Shown here piece after piece: positions 10,594 to 20,804 of a stretch of 23,803 nt of DNA (its first letter is position 1; each line of letters opens with the position of its first letter). Where the stretch lies: positions 1 to 23,803 of the forward strand of contig FLMG01002800.1 in assembly GCA_900088475.1 (NCBI GenBank), given 5' to 3'. The position numbers were made by a program, and so were the translations under genes. The notes beneath the pieces were generated by a model. It was given only the letters and a program-made list of their open reading frames with translations. It was not told the origin of the DNA and searched no databases. Source of the stretch: Hyphochytrium catenoides. Its lineage: Eukaryota; Sar; Hyphochytriomycetes; Hyphochytriales; Hyphochytriaceae.

Positions 10594-11517
10594 TTAGGCC
10601 CGGACCACGGGAAGATCACCGACATGAAAACTCTGTGAGGGCCTTCGATGGTTTGTGTAGTCTTCTTCAAACGCATTTGCACTCTCATCACCTCTATAGG
10701 TGTGGTACCTTTGCATAGGGGCTTGCTGGCCCCTAACCGCAGGGCGAAAGGACCTTTCCGCTCTGGAAGTACTATAGGAACCAAGTGCAGAGACAGAGTT
10801 GGCAGAAAGTGGGCGCTGCTTCCTCGCGCCGCTAGTTCGAGAAATAGAAGTGGTAGGTCTAGCCCCACCAGTGCTATAGTGCGTGGTACTGCGAGAGTGA
10901 GGAGCAAAGCTGTTCCGGGTGTTGAAGATCTCTCCTCTAAGTCCTGACTCGAGCTTCTCCTCGATTACCGCCAGCTCGCCGGAAGAATCAACAATAAATC
11001 GTCGGAAATCACTGATGATAGCCTGACAGCTGTCGCAGTATCGAGATCTTCGAATCGATCCCGCAGGACCCATAGGGGTAGAGAAGGAGATCTGAGAAAG
11101 AGTTCTAACTAGCGATCGTAGTAGCCTCGCTCTGTCTGCTACTATAGCCTTGTCCTTCGATAGAAAAGAGAAGAGATGCTTCTTGGGAAACTGATAGCTG
11201 CGGATAAAGTTCTTTAGAACACTGCAGTTGGAACAACTGGAGGCGGGGTCTGCAGACTGGTGAGCTTTGCAGATCCTATCCCAGAGCGCATGGAACTCCG
11301 AATAGCGCCGCTCAACTGCGAAAGACTCTCGAGTGAGGGCATCTACCACGAGGATTGTGTACAACGTGGCAGACTTCTTGACTTTAGCGCAGGTCACGGT
11401 GGCGAAGAGTATCTCATTGGTATTACTAGGAACTCCAGCGTTGGGCCCATTAGAGGAGGAAGAGGTAGAAGTAGAAGAGGGTAAGGAATCGACGGGAGAG
11501 GTATCCTTGACAGCCAT
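10594..11517 (-). CDS. PX-domain (phox homology) protein
   Basis: An intronless frame of 307 residues. The start is ATG 11517 with a good context (AAA before, G after); the same frame runs 15 codons further up only to a GTG. After a Ser/Thr-rich leader the PX domain spans about 36-145: the strand ending in ERRYSEFHALWDRI (Arg70-Arg71-Tyr72, matching the phosphoinositide-binding RRY motif), the FPKK loop at 110-113 and a basic helix near Arg129-Arg131. Such domains bind membrane phosphoinositides, often PI3P on endosomes. Two CxxC pairs, CSNC at 95-98 and CDSC at 161-164, could bind a metal. The C-terminal 130 residues are Ser/Arg-rich, probably disordered. The family is secure; the exact cellular role is not known. 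Confidence 0.85.
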   Translation of the reverse strand: MAVKDTSPVDSLPSSTSTSSSSNGPNAGVPSNTNEILFATVTCAKVKKSATLYTILVVDALTRESFAVERRYSEFHALWDRICKAHQSADPASSCSNCSVLKNFIRSYQFPKKHLFSFLSKDKAIVADRARLLRSLVRTLSQISFSTPMGPAGSIRRSRYCDSCQAIISDFRRFIVDSSGELAVIEEKLESGLRGEIFNTRNSFAPHSRSTTHYSTGGARPTTSISRTSGARKQRPLSANSVSALGSYSTSRAERSFRPAVRGQQAPMQRYHTYRGDESANAFEEDYTNHRRPSQSFHVGDLPVVRA

Positions 11518-12171
11518 TTTGTCCTCCGCTTTCGATGAGTATTTGTAAATGGAAAGCCGCACTCTTTCTGTTTCCTACTAGGCTCTCATAAGTCTAGCTC
11601 TACCGGAGAGAACAGAGCTCAAGAGAGATCCTGCTGGTCCTTTAGAAAGGCAAGCCCGCCGCAACTACACGGCAAAGACGTTTCCTCTTGTGCAAGATAC
11701 AAGAGCTATAGAGGACGGGATGAAAGAGTGAAAGTGTCTTCTGAAAGTGAGGCAAAGCAGAATTGATTCCGATAATGACCGAAGAAAGAGAGAAAGGAGT
11801 GAGAGATAGGAGAGAAAGACAACGGGCGGCAAGAAGCAAGAGAGATAATTGATGATGACGGACCGAAGAAGCGAACAATGACCTTGAGCAACGGGCGAAC
11901 TTTGAGACGACCAAAAAGGTCTCAGTGTCTTGACACTTTGTGCTCTGAAGCTTCTTTCTTCCCTCGTCCACCGACAGAGCAAGGAAAGTACTTGCTCACC
12001 TGGCTCTGTCAATGGTCTCGGGTCTCTCTGCAGGTGCCTGCTTATTGTGCTAACGCTGCCAGAAAAGAGAAGAGAGAAGACAAAGGGAACAAGGCAATGA
12101 TGGAGAGAGAGGAGAGGAGGACGGACATAAAAAGGAGGAAGAGTCAGAGGAGGTTGTGGAGCAACGAGTGA
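11518..12171. other. Upstream region of the PX gene; purine-rich
   Basis: The minus strand upstream of the PX start is pyrimidine-rich. A donor-like CCAG|GTGAGC lies at about 11996 on the minus strand, and acceptor-like sites (CCTAG, AACAG) lie at about 11565-11585, so a 5'-UTR intron of about 430 bases is possible. On the plus strand ATG 11878 opens a 97-codon frame ending at 12171, rich in Lys, Arg and Glu in its second half. It has no family motif and is probably chance, but it cannot be excluded. Confidence 0.3.
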
Positions 12172-15100
12172 GTCAGACGGACGAGACAGAGAGATATAGA
12201 GTTGGCAATATGGGAGACAGAGTATAGAAGGCTCACATCAGAAAAAGATATTGAGTATGAGGAGGAACGAAGAAGAGAGCTCGCGAGAGGAGCCAATGAA
12301 AAGACAGAGTGGGTAAGAGATATAGGGTGAGATGAAAAAGAGGAGAGCGAGCGTAGATGAGAGAGAGAAAGGAGGAGACAAAGTGCAAGGGTGGAAAACG
12401 GCCCCTGACCCGCTGTCATCAGCCACAGAAGCGCCTTTGGCCACTGGAACCTCATGGCGGCTTCCCCGCCAACAGAAAGCGCAGCTCTAGAAAGACTCAG
12501 TTGATATACAGGGTATTTCTTTAGAAAGAACCATATTTCTTTTTTCCGTCACTACTAACATTTGGAGGCGATGTTTCTGGAGGAAGGTGCGGGGTGCGGC
12601 GAAGGATAAGGTACGGACTAGCCAGTAGTCCAAGATAGGCCTCTCTGCATTCTGGGGCTACTTGATTATTGTTTACTGGCTCAGGGTTAAATGAGTAGGC
12701 TACGGATGATCTGTGTCATTATTACTACTCCGTGTTGGGGCAATTTGGCTACTGCAGCTTCTTGCTTTCGAAGCTCAGAAAAGCCTTCGAGAGACAGAGA
12801 TGAGGGAAGGGAGAAAGACGAAAGAAAGGCTTGTTTCTTTGGGTATCACAGTTAATCACCTAGCAGAGTCTTTCGAACCAAGACTCCTTCCTTTGCCTCT
12901 TCGAAATACTTGCACGCCATGGCCCTTTGGCTGTAGTTCTGTAGGTGGGTCTACCAGGTGATCATAGAGCCAATTACATGGGTATAGGAGTTCATCCTAT
13001 GGGCCTTGTGATTCTCTCCAAAGTTGTCTTGTAGAAAAAGGGCGCAAAGCATGGGGACCCTTTTTCACATTTACACCTCGTTGGACATCAAAGGCTGTGG
13101 AGGCAAGAAGACCAGCAAAGTGTCTTCTTTAGACAAGAAAAGGAAAGCAAAGGCCTACGAACTCCAGAATCAGTAGGAGAAAATAGAACTGAAGATCTTG
13201 CTGTCTAAAAGTGGGCTAAGATTCTATAAAGGTCATGGTTCGAAGGAGGAGATGCATCGTTGGCTCCACTGACCTGTGGGGTTTGACATTATAGCAACGT
13301 CAGCTCTTGAATTGTCAGTACAGGTAGTGACCTAAGATAGCCGCCAATGTTAGTTCTTATGTAGGCTTATTCCTAAGGGAGGACCAGTTTATGACCTATC
13401 AACCTATCAAAAGGGCAATCAGGTCTGATAAAGTCGCATTTGTGGCTAATGGAGTCTACGCAAATTTTCCATCTAAGGTTTCAGGTCCATTACATTTTTG
13501 TTTTCGTTCGAAAGTACACAATACTTTAAAACTTCAGCCATATAAACGATCGAAAGCTTCATGACCCGAATCTTTCCCAACTCCACAGAACCAGGGTATT
13601 TGCCTGGGATCTGGGGATGGTTTGGCGGGGTCCGAAAACCATTTCTTGTGCATCACAATGGCGCGAAAACTCCCTCCTTGACCTGAATTATTTGATTATT
13701 TCAAAGCTTAGGTGAAACTTCTATTTAACCATGAAATATTTTTGTTAAATAAAGTTCACATGGAAGCTTTCCTTCGTAAGAGGCCAAGAGAATACCAAAA
13801 ACAAAAAAAATTGGTGGAAGATGTTATTAGATCCTTCACTTCTGTATCTTTTTCAGGCATTCTCAGTACAGATACTGCCACTCTGGCTTGAAAGATAAGC
13901 TGCAGAAGCCCAAGCCTTGTCAGTTTTCCCTCTGAGCTTTGCTCTCTGTTGCTTCTCAGCGCCAGTCTCCGTTCCAGATCTGATATCTGGCAGGTTATTG
14001 TGTTTTGTGCTTGTACTGTAAAGGAACGCAGATGCTTTATTTGGCCATCATCATCTGATGGAGATTGAAGATTAGTGCCTTATGGATGATGGCAGATTTC
14101 TGTTGGCTGATGAGCCAAAGCAGCAAGGAGAAGAGGAAATACAGCCCTATAATGGCGCTGCTTGCATGCCTTGCAAGCAATAGCACGGCGGACGGACCGA
14201 GAAGTGGACGACATGCAAAACAGAGAACAAGAAGAAAAATAATGATAGACAACGAAGCCAAAAACAAAGGAGTAAGTGAAGGACCTTGATGAGTTGATGA
14301 GCATAATAGCATTTGTACCTCCCTTGTCAACAGGACAGTCATAGAGTAGAGCTTGATTCGTATAATAATTTCAACTGCTGCTGTTTTTTAATTAGCTCCT
14401 TCATATTATGCGCTTAAGCCATCTGTTGAGAAACGTGTACATCAGTCTGCGATCATCTAGGGAACTTGGTTATGGAGCTCCATGGTTGGTGTCGAGAAGA
14501 ACTGGTCAGCTGTCTAGTTTATAAGAGTACTAAAAGATCGCTCTCATCAAAGCTTCGAATGATTGTCCTCCGTCTTTCTACCCTTATTATATTACGTTAA
14601 TGTTGTTGGCTGCCACATAGTTCTACCGGCGAGAATTCTTCGTGGTGGCCACGCACCATGAGCTGTGGCAAAACGGCTTTTGTTGTTCTTCATTATATTG
14701 TGGTGCAATGAGGATTCTTGTTGGGCACAGCGGCTGCTGCTGAACTGCAGCGGCAGGTGTGCATGGTTTTCGGACGACAGCTGAATCAATGGAAGATGGA
14801 GATGCAATATTGGCGCAGTTCGACACTCTGCCATGGTGTCATTGGCACGAAATCTACTGCCCGGTTAGCAGCGACCTGCTGCTGCGAGTGTTCTTGAAGT
14901 TTTGCTCTCTATTATGAAGGAGAAGGCTCATCGACAAGGCATCATCATCCCGATTCCTGCAAAACGTGGGGCTACTGCTTGAGAGGCACCCATTCAGAGC
15001 TCACAATGGACGGTAGCTGACGCATCGACAACACCACCGAATTCTCACAAACAGCAGGCTGGTGAACAAAGAAGGAAAAGCCCATCATCGAAGCCACGAC

Positions 15101-15248
15101 GATTGTTCTCAGCAGTGGAGGAAGGCGCCACTACTTCACTTCTCAGAACTGGCAGAGTGATGGACGGTAAAGAATACTGCATGTTGCCCAGCTGATCCCA
15201 TACACCATGATGCACTATACAAAGCATAGGCTACTTACTATATCTCAG
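12172..15248. other. About 3 kb without a supported gene
   Basis: 12172-12400 is purine-rich on the plus strand. 13300-13860 is AT-richer with no useful frames. Short open segments look exon-like but could not be joined securely: 14065-14275 (plus, ending at GTAAGTG) and 14730-14990 (plus, with the residues ELQRQVCMVFGRQLNQWK after GGGCACAG). On the minus strand, 14037-14342 is a hydrophobic 101-codon frame with a real ATG. The candidate gene at 15249-16867 probably begins somewhere in 14.7-15.2 kb. Confidence 0.35.
13030..13069. repeat. Inverted repeat / hairpin
   Basis: GAAAAAGGG at 13034-13042 pairs perfectly with CCCTTTTTC at 13058-13066 across a 15-base loop. TGT and ACA outside extend the stem past one bulged A. 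No gene is attached to it. Confidence 0.7.
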
Positions 15249-16867
15249 ATCATGATGGACCCGAAAACCCGATCTCAAATCCTTCTAGCTAAAAGGATGA
15301 CGCACCACCACGATGATGGTCTCCATCCCTCCTCAGTTTTTCCCACTCTTCAACGGATGACGAAGAACGTGATGGAGAATAGAGAGATATCGACGACATT
15401 TGCGGCAGGTAAATGTTTTTGTTTTTTCCACAAGTGGCAAACGGGGCGTGTATATACACTGGAGCAAAGGCCCTCACGTCTTTACTGCTGCTGTTAGGCT
15501 CAGGACTGGCATTACTGAAGTTTAATGCTGACGCCTTCCCCTCATTTGTTCTTTACTCCGTTACTTGCTGCGAGCGCAGCAAAGTCAACCAACCATCAAC
15601 TGTTCTTCCTTCTTCTATGGCACTGCTTTTTACAAAATAGGCGTCTGTACTGCTGTGAGGAGAGTCACTGCATACGGAAAGAACCGACATAAAGAAAACA
15701 GGCAAAAGATTTGGCAAAGAGATCCTGGGCAACCGCTGTCACTTCTGACCTCCACATCCAGCCGCCCGTCGTTTGATCCTCTCTGTTGTCGTTAAAGCGA
15801 GTTGCAGGCGGCAACCCTTTCTACAAAGACAAAAGCGTGAATGCCTCGCTAATTCTTAGTCGCTGATGATTGAGAAGGGAAGATACGTTTAGCCATTCTT
15901 CGTTCTAATTCTAGTATGTCTTTCTGTACATCTTCTAGGATCAAGTTCAGGCGTGATAACTGACCACTCTGATGACAGCAGGCTCGTCGTGTTGAGCGAA
16001 TGTCAGGATCTTGCTGAATGTTGAGTGCGATTATTTGTTAAAGACGACTATCGTAATGATAATATAACACTAACTTCTATGATGTGTGATGCAGGGGCTG
16101 AGCCCTCTTTGCAGTTTGTTGCAAGGTTGAAGCTCAAAGAGGTACAGTCGCCACAAAGGACCATCTGTGCAAAGTGCCAGCCCTCATCAGTAGGAAGACA
16201 CTCCCTAGTCTGTTTTCTTTTGCCGATGATTGTATGATACAACTGCCACGCAAGTTATCGACTCTGCTTCACCTTTCCGATATTGGTAGTCCCTCCAAGA
16301 AGCGCCTGCCTTTGCCACTGAGCCGCCAACCCAGCCCAGATGTGTTGCTGCGGCGTGCCACCACCCACGATCTCTTTGTCCACTACTATTCGTAAGGTTT
16401 AATCTAATTTTGGTTTGGACTACGAGTTGACGATGAAATAAAGCTGCTATGACTGCTGCTAGAACTCAGTATCACGAGAGAAAGATATATCTCAGTCTTG
16501 CTGCACCGAGAAACAGTAGCTGAACGGCAATGTTGGCCAAGTGGGACCGAGGACAGTGACGGGGACTGTAAGTCTGGAAGATGTCCATTGCTCTCTCTCT
16601 CTTTTTTTCCCTCTCTCTCTCTTTTTTGTCTGTCTGTCCCACTCTTCTTTCTCATGCAAACTCTTTCCCTTATATGCTTCTTTTCTCTGTCTGTCTCGCG
16701 TCCTTGCTTTACTTCTCACTCTTTCTCGCAGTCCCGCTGCCTCTGTCTTGCACTTCTCTTCGTCTATTTGTTCAGCTCACAATCTGGATGATGTTCCTAA
16801 AAAGTGGTTCACATCACACTTCAGACTGCCAGATCGAGGCGTCATTGATTGGTCGATATGTGATTGA
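15249..16867 (+). CDS. Candidate multi-exon gene (3' part), unknown product
   Basis: I do not recognise this protein. Candidate exons are 15249-15408, 15498-15547, 15580-15790, 15939-16019, 16115-16391, 16470-16567 and 16776-16867, with phases that agree throughout (322 codons to TGA 16865). The last three joins are the best. Exon 16115-16391 (92 codons) ends at GTAAGG, the next starts after CTCAG and ends at GTAAGT, and the last starts after TTGTTCAG behind a CT-rich 208-base intron. The C-terminus includes FTSHFRLPDRGVIDWSICD, which faintly recalls the start of a GRAM domain, too weakly to call. The 32-base gap at 15548-15579 is doubtful. The 5' end is unresolved and probably lies upstream of 15249. 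The next gene, the transporter, is on the same strand. Confidence 0.4.
16587..16660 (+). repeat. CT-rich tract
   Basis: CT units mixed with T runs. In the candidate gene model this lies in the last intron (16568-16775) and would serve as part of its pyrimidine-rich stretch. It is also the left half of a CT/GA pair that flanks the CCAAT cluster. Confidence 0.8.
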
Positions 16868-16950
16868 CTAGCCGCCTCTGATTGGAGAATTGGAGAAAGT
16901 ACGTTCATGTATTGGACGGAAATTTCAAGAGACACTGGAATCTGGCCAAT
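16848..16950 (+). promoter_or_regulatory. Cluster of five CCAAT boxes upstream of the transporter gene
   Basis: ATTGG (CCAAT on the minus strand) starts at 16848, 16881, 16889 and 16911, and CCAAT at 16946: five copies in 103 bases. CCAAT boxes are bound by NF-Y-type factors in eukaryotes and work in either orientation. The cluster lies about 630 bases upstream of the transporter start and overlaps the last codons of the candidate gene on the left. Function is inferred from clustering only. Confidence 0.5.
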
Positions 16951-16988
16951 AGGACGAGTCCGTGTGAAATAGGCTTTCTCTGTGCATA

Positions 16989-17009
16989 TGAGAGAGAGAG
17001 ACAGAGGGC

Positions 17010-17045
<36 letters not shown>

Positions 17046-17330
17046 GGGAGAGAGAAGGGGAAGGGGAGGGGAGAGGGTAAGAGAGAGAAGAGAGAGAGGG
17101 AGAGGAACAAAGAGAAAGAGAGAGAGAGAGAGAGAGGCAGAGAAAGAATGAGAGAGAAAGAAGAGGAGAGAGAAAGAAGAGGAGAGAGAAAGGGAGGGTA
17201 AGGGTAGACAGACAAGACAAGAAGATAGACAGGTCGACAGACACAGAGAGAACCAGGAACAGAAAGAGAGGGAGAGAAGCCACAGAGAACCGGAGAAAGA
17301 GAAGAGAGATCCCAGAAAGAGAATGACGGA
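16989..17330 (+). repeat. Long GA-rich tract in the transporter leader
   Basis: About 340 bases consisting almost entirely of A and G, with (GA)n runs at about 17009-17043 and 17118-17136. It separates the CCAAT cluster from the transporter start. Purine-only tracts of this length can form triplex DNA or recruit GAGA-type factors; whether it is transcribed as 5' UTR is not visible. Frames on the opposite strand here are Ser/Leu low-complexity and are not genes. Confidence 0.85.
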
Positions 17331-17504
17331 GAGACAAACTACTAGGGCAAAGAGTTGAAAGGGAAGATTGAGAAGACGGAAAAGCTCACCTGCAGAAGAA
17401 GAGATAGACGCTTACAGGGCCTAGAATATCTCCATTCTGCAGATTAGATCAAGGAGAAACCAGACGACAAGAAGAGAGAGATCACCCAGAAGTAGTAGTA
17501 GTGT

Positions 17505-17552
17505 ATGAACCAGCGTGACCGCTCTCCGCTTGAGCGATTGTCTCACTCGTAA
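17505..17552 (+). promoter_or_regulatory. Upstream ORF or alternative first exon of the transporter
   Basis: ATG 17505 opens a 15-codon frame ending at TAA 17550, just ahead of ATG 17575. The TAA lies inside GTAAGT at 17549. If 17549-17597 (GT to CAG, 49 bases) were spliced out, the same frame would join the transporter at its Val9 and give a 547-residue protein with a different N-terminus. The ATG 17505 context is poor (T at -3). The site is either a regulatory uORF or an alternative start. Confidence 0.4.
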
Positions 17553-17574
17553 GTCAAAGGAGCCTTCAAGCGTG

Positions 17575-19384
17575 ATGCACAGCGAACTGGCGATCAGGGT
17601 TCCCCTGGAGGCTCTAAGCCCGCTAGGAGTACCAGAGAAGGTGTCTCTTGGAAATGAGAAGAAGGAGCTTCTTCTCTCAGGAGAGACGAAGGACATCTAT
17701 AACATTGCTCTCGATGGAGAGGTGCCCAATCTTTGGAAACCTAAGCACATTGGCCTCCTTGCCAACTGCTGGGCCACTGGCCTAGCCTTTGGCTTCTCGC
17801 AAGCTATCATCTATCCCATCGTCAATGTACACTTTAACTCTCAGAACCAGGTGGTCAGCGCAGCCACCAGCGTTGCCTTACTCTTCTGGTGCTATAAAAT
17901 CTTCTTTGGCCTTCTCTCGGACGCATTCCCTATCTTTGGGCTGCGGAGGAAGCCCTACATCTTCATCGGATGGACCATTGCGATTGCCGCCCTAGCTATT
18001 CTGGGCTACCTAGGAGATGACGCTACCAGCGATGCTTATGGGGTGACGATCATTGTAAGCATTCTAGGAGGGTGCAACTTGGGCTATGTGCTAGCAGATG
18101 TGGCAGGAGACGGGCTGATAGTCAGTCTAGCTCATAGAGAGCCCATTGAAGTGCGAGGAAGAGCTCAATCTCTTACCTACATCGTCAGAGGGTGCGGTTA
18201 TGTCCTGGGCTGTCTCCTTGTGGGCCTGGTCTTCAATAATCCCAAGTATGGAGGGAACTTTGGCTTTGGACTAGACATTTCTTCCTCCGTCTGGCTCGTG
18301 CTTGGCATTCTTACCGCCATGATGCCTCTGTATCTCATTCTGGAGGAGAAGCCCCTGACGGGGTCCCGACGCGGTGGTGCAGATGTGGTCGCGCTGTTCT
18401 ATGATACGTTGCAGAACAAAGCAGTCTATCAGATTATTCTCTGGACCACCGTCTCAGGTTTCTTAGGCACCATCTCAAACAACGCCGTCTCCCAGGCCAA
18501 TAACATCTGGTGAGATGCAGCGCACGCGGGTTGATAACGATTGCGTTGTTAGGCATGTGCTTTCGTTTATATACTAACTTAAGTCCTCTTGCTTGCTTCC
18601 TGCCTTCATTGTCTCATCTGTGTCTTGGGCCTCGTCCACTATCAGCTGCCTTGGCTCTCTGTCCATCCTTTTGGTGTCCTCCTATCTAACTCTGTCTTTC
18701 TCTGCGTCTCCTAGGGTGAAGCTTACTCCCTTCCAATACTCATTGATGGCCATGTTTGAGAGCTTGATCTCTGTAGTGGGACTCTGGCTTGTGAGAACCT
18801 ACTTCCTTGAGACCAGCTGGCGGACCATATATTCCATCTCCTTCATTGTCTCTTCTGCTCTTTCCCTCCTATATCTCCTCGTCGTGTACGACATCATCCG
18901 CACGGCATGGTTTGTCATCTTCTCTCAAGTGTCCGTCTATTTCTCCCAGTCATGGTCCTTCTTCGTGGGCGTCTTCTGCATTGTAAGTACTGCCAACGAA
19001 TTGCAGCTGATGTTTCACTTCTTATGCCATTTCTGATAGAGAGAAGGGCTGCCCTGCTTTCTCTCAGGTTTTCTACTGGTGGCTTGAGTATGGATGTTCT
19101 GCTTGGAGTTCTCTGTTCTCTTCAAATTGATTAGTAGGGACTGTCTGTTTCGCAAAAGGCATTTGCTCCGTAGGTGGCAACATTCTAGTTGGACCGCAGT
19201 GCGCCTAATATTGATCGTGCAGGTTGAGGTCTCAGCCCCAGGCGTGGAAGCGATGACATACGCGATGATCACAACGGCTAGCAACATGGTTGTGCCTGTC
19301 TCTGGGATTGTCTCAAACCAGATTGCAGGTGCATTCTCATCCTCCTCTTCCTCGCTTTCCCATCGTTTGCTCTCATTCTCCTCC

Positions 19385-19441
<57 letters not shown>

Positions 19442-19791
19442 AGCTCAACGTCTACTCACCCCTTTCTTTCTCCTTAGGCCTCTTCGACGTCCAGCCAGAA
19501 GACTTACGAAATGAGGCAGCAGACCCAGGAGTGCGCGACCGCTTTCTCTACCTTACACTGCTAGTACTAGTAATCAACAGTCTAGCGCTATTCACTCTTC
19601 CTCTTCTCCCTCGACAAAAGAAAGAGGCGAGAGAGCTCTTTGTGGCGGGGGGAAAGAGCCCCCTAGCCGCTGACGTCCTCGTTGGCGGTACTTTTCTCTG
19701 TCTCCTCTGCGGAACTCTCTTCAATCTTCTCACTGTCATCCCAGGCATCTCCTGCCTAAAGTTCTTAGGAGGGAATGGGTGCGCATCGTAA
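17575..19791 (+). CDS. Folate-biopterin transporter family (BT1/FBT) protein
   Basis: Four exons, 17575-18509, 18715-18982, 19223-19328 and 19478-19791, total 540 codons, normal for this major-facilitator-related family. Junctions are GTGAGA/CCTAG, GTAAGT/TGCAG and GTGCAT/CCTTAG, phases 2, 0 and 1. Family features: LWKPKHIGLLANC near 53-65, SDAFPIFGLRRKPYIFIGW at 115-133, the Asp-containing helix with ADVAGDG at 174-180, HREPIEVRGRAQ at 187-198, and WVKLTPFQ formed across the first junction. Exon 3 carries the VEVSAPGVEAMTYAMITT block typical of the second half. About a dozen hydrophobic segments are visible. It should be an integral membrane carrier for folates, pterins or related small molecules; members also carry other substrates, so the cargo is open. 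The N-terminal about 50 residues are hydrophilic and cytosolic by prediction. Confidence 0.9.
19329..19477 (+). other. Transporter intron 3, carrying a (CT)n tract
   Basis: 149 bases from GTGCAT to CTCCTTAG, phase 1. About 60 bases (19381-19442) are CT repeat, with an uninterrupted CT run of about 36 bases near 19398-19434. The tract lies about 35 bases before the acceptor, where a polypyrimidine tract belongs. The protein reads through correctly only when this intron is removed. Confidence 0.88.
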
Positions 19792-20027
19792 ATATCTGAC
19801 GGCAGAAATATTGCTCTTCTTAGGTTTGACCAGAACAGGCAGTAGAGAGAGAGAGAGAGTGGAAGGAGAAAGAAAGGGAGAAAAGGCAAGGCACATGCTA
19901 ATTAGAGGCGGCCTTCGCTCCCACGTTGCATTGTACTCTATACAGCTATGAGAGGACACAAAAGGGAAGGGAAGACTGGTGACGATGATGTACCACCATA
20001 GCCAATTATTTATTTATTCTCTCTAGG
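19792..20027. other. Convergent intergenic region
   Basis: 236 bases between the transporter stop on the plus strand and the stop of the minus-strand candidate gene. A short GA run lies at 19845-19858. No AATAAA is seen for the transporter within the gap; the minus-strand signal is listed separately. Confidence 0.5.
20009..20018 (-). terminator. Poly(A) signal, two overlapping AATAAA
   Basis: On the minus strand AATAAATAAA lies 10-20 bases after the TAG at 20030-20028 that ends the minus-strand candidate gene. Position and orientation fit a polyadenylation signal and independently support a minus-strand gene ending here, although AATAAA this close to a stop is not proof. Confidence 0.5.
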
Positions 20028-20729
20028 CTAATCATAAATATTGAGAACTGTCCCTTGTGCTCTTGTTCCATCTTTGTCCTCGGTTCCTTCTTTTTTCAGA
20101 CCAACAACGAAAGCTCTTCTTCCCCTCTCATCTCCGCTCTTTTCTCCTGTTCTTTCAGCCCAGCGATCTTCTGCTGGCTTCCATTCGTGAGAGTGCAATG
20201 CCAAACGCTTGAAAGGGAGAGAGGGGAAAGCGATAACTAACCTCAAACACGTCGTCTGCCACCTGTTTGGAAGGACAGAGACAGCATGCGAAGAGGAGAA
20301 GGAGGACTTTGATGAGAAATGGAGTGCCTTTGAAAAGGTAAAACGCAAAATGTAGATCGGAGCGCTAAGGCTAAGCGAGCGGATGAGAAGAATCAAGAGA
20401 TGGGAAGGGGAGGAGTTGGGAAAGAGACCGAGAGACGCAGAAAAGAGTGAGAGAGAAAGAGAGGGAGTGGGAAAGAGACAGAGACTACCTTCAAAAGGCT
20501 CAAAATTGGACTTGTAGCCTGCGGGAGAGAGAGGGTTTGCCAGAGAGGGAGAGCTGATGAAGACAATTCGGGAGAGCTGGATGTATGAGCTGAGCTTTTC
20601 TCTGCTGCTAACTGTTCGACCGAAAGAGAAAGGGCAAAATTCTTCACTGATGTCACAATCTCCTGTCCTTTCGGGGCCTCCCAGAACTCTCTAGATAGGG
20701 GGATAGAGAAAAAGAGCGCACGCGCGCGC

Positions 20730-20761
<32 letters not shown>

Positions 20762-20764
20762 AGA

Positions 20765-20804
<40 letters not shown>

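Noticed and set aside
14037-14342. 101-codon hydrophobic minus-strand frame with a real ATG, resembling a two-helix membrane protein
   Set aside because: No homology, no neighbouring exons and no poly(A) signal; plus-strand frames across the same bases look equally plausible.
14960-14995. In-frame TGA in an otherwise open plus-strand stretch (14870-15165), considered as a recoded stop or an 18-base intron
   Set aside because: The secure genes use standard stops and introns of 93 bases or more; one stop in an unproven frame is better explained by the stretch not being a continuous exon.
16777-17337. 186-codon minus-strand frame rich in Ser and Leu (also 20393-20956 and 22693-23355)
   Set aside because: The translation is that of CT repeats; long frames arise because CTC and TCT codons contain no stops. 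Only short parts of 20393-20956 and 22693-23355 overlap candidate exons, and 20489-20690 is read in a different frame.
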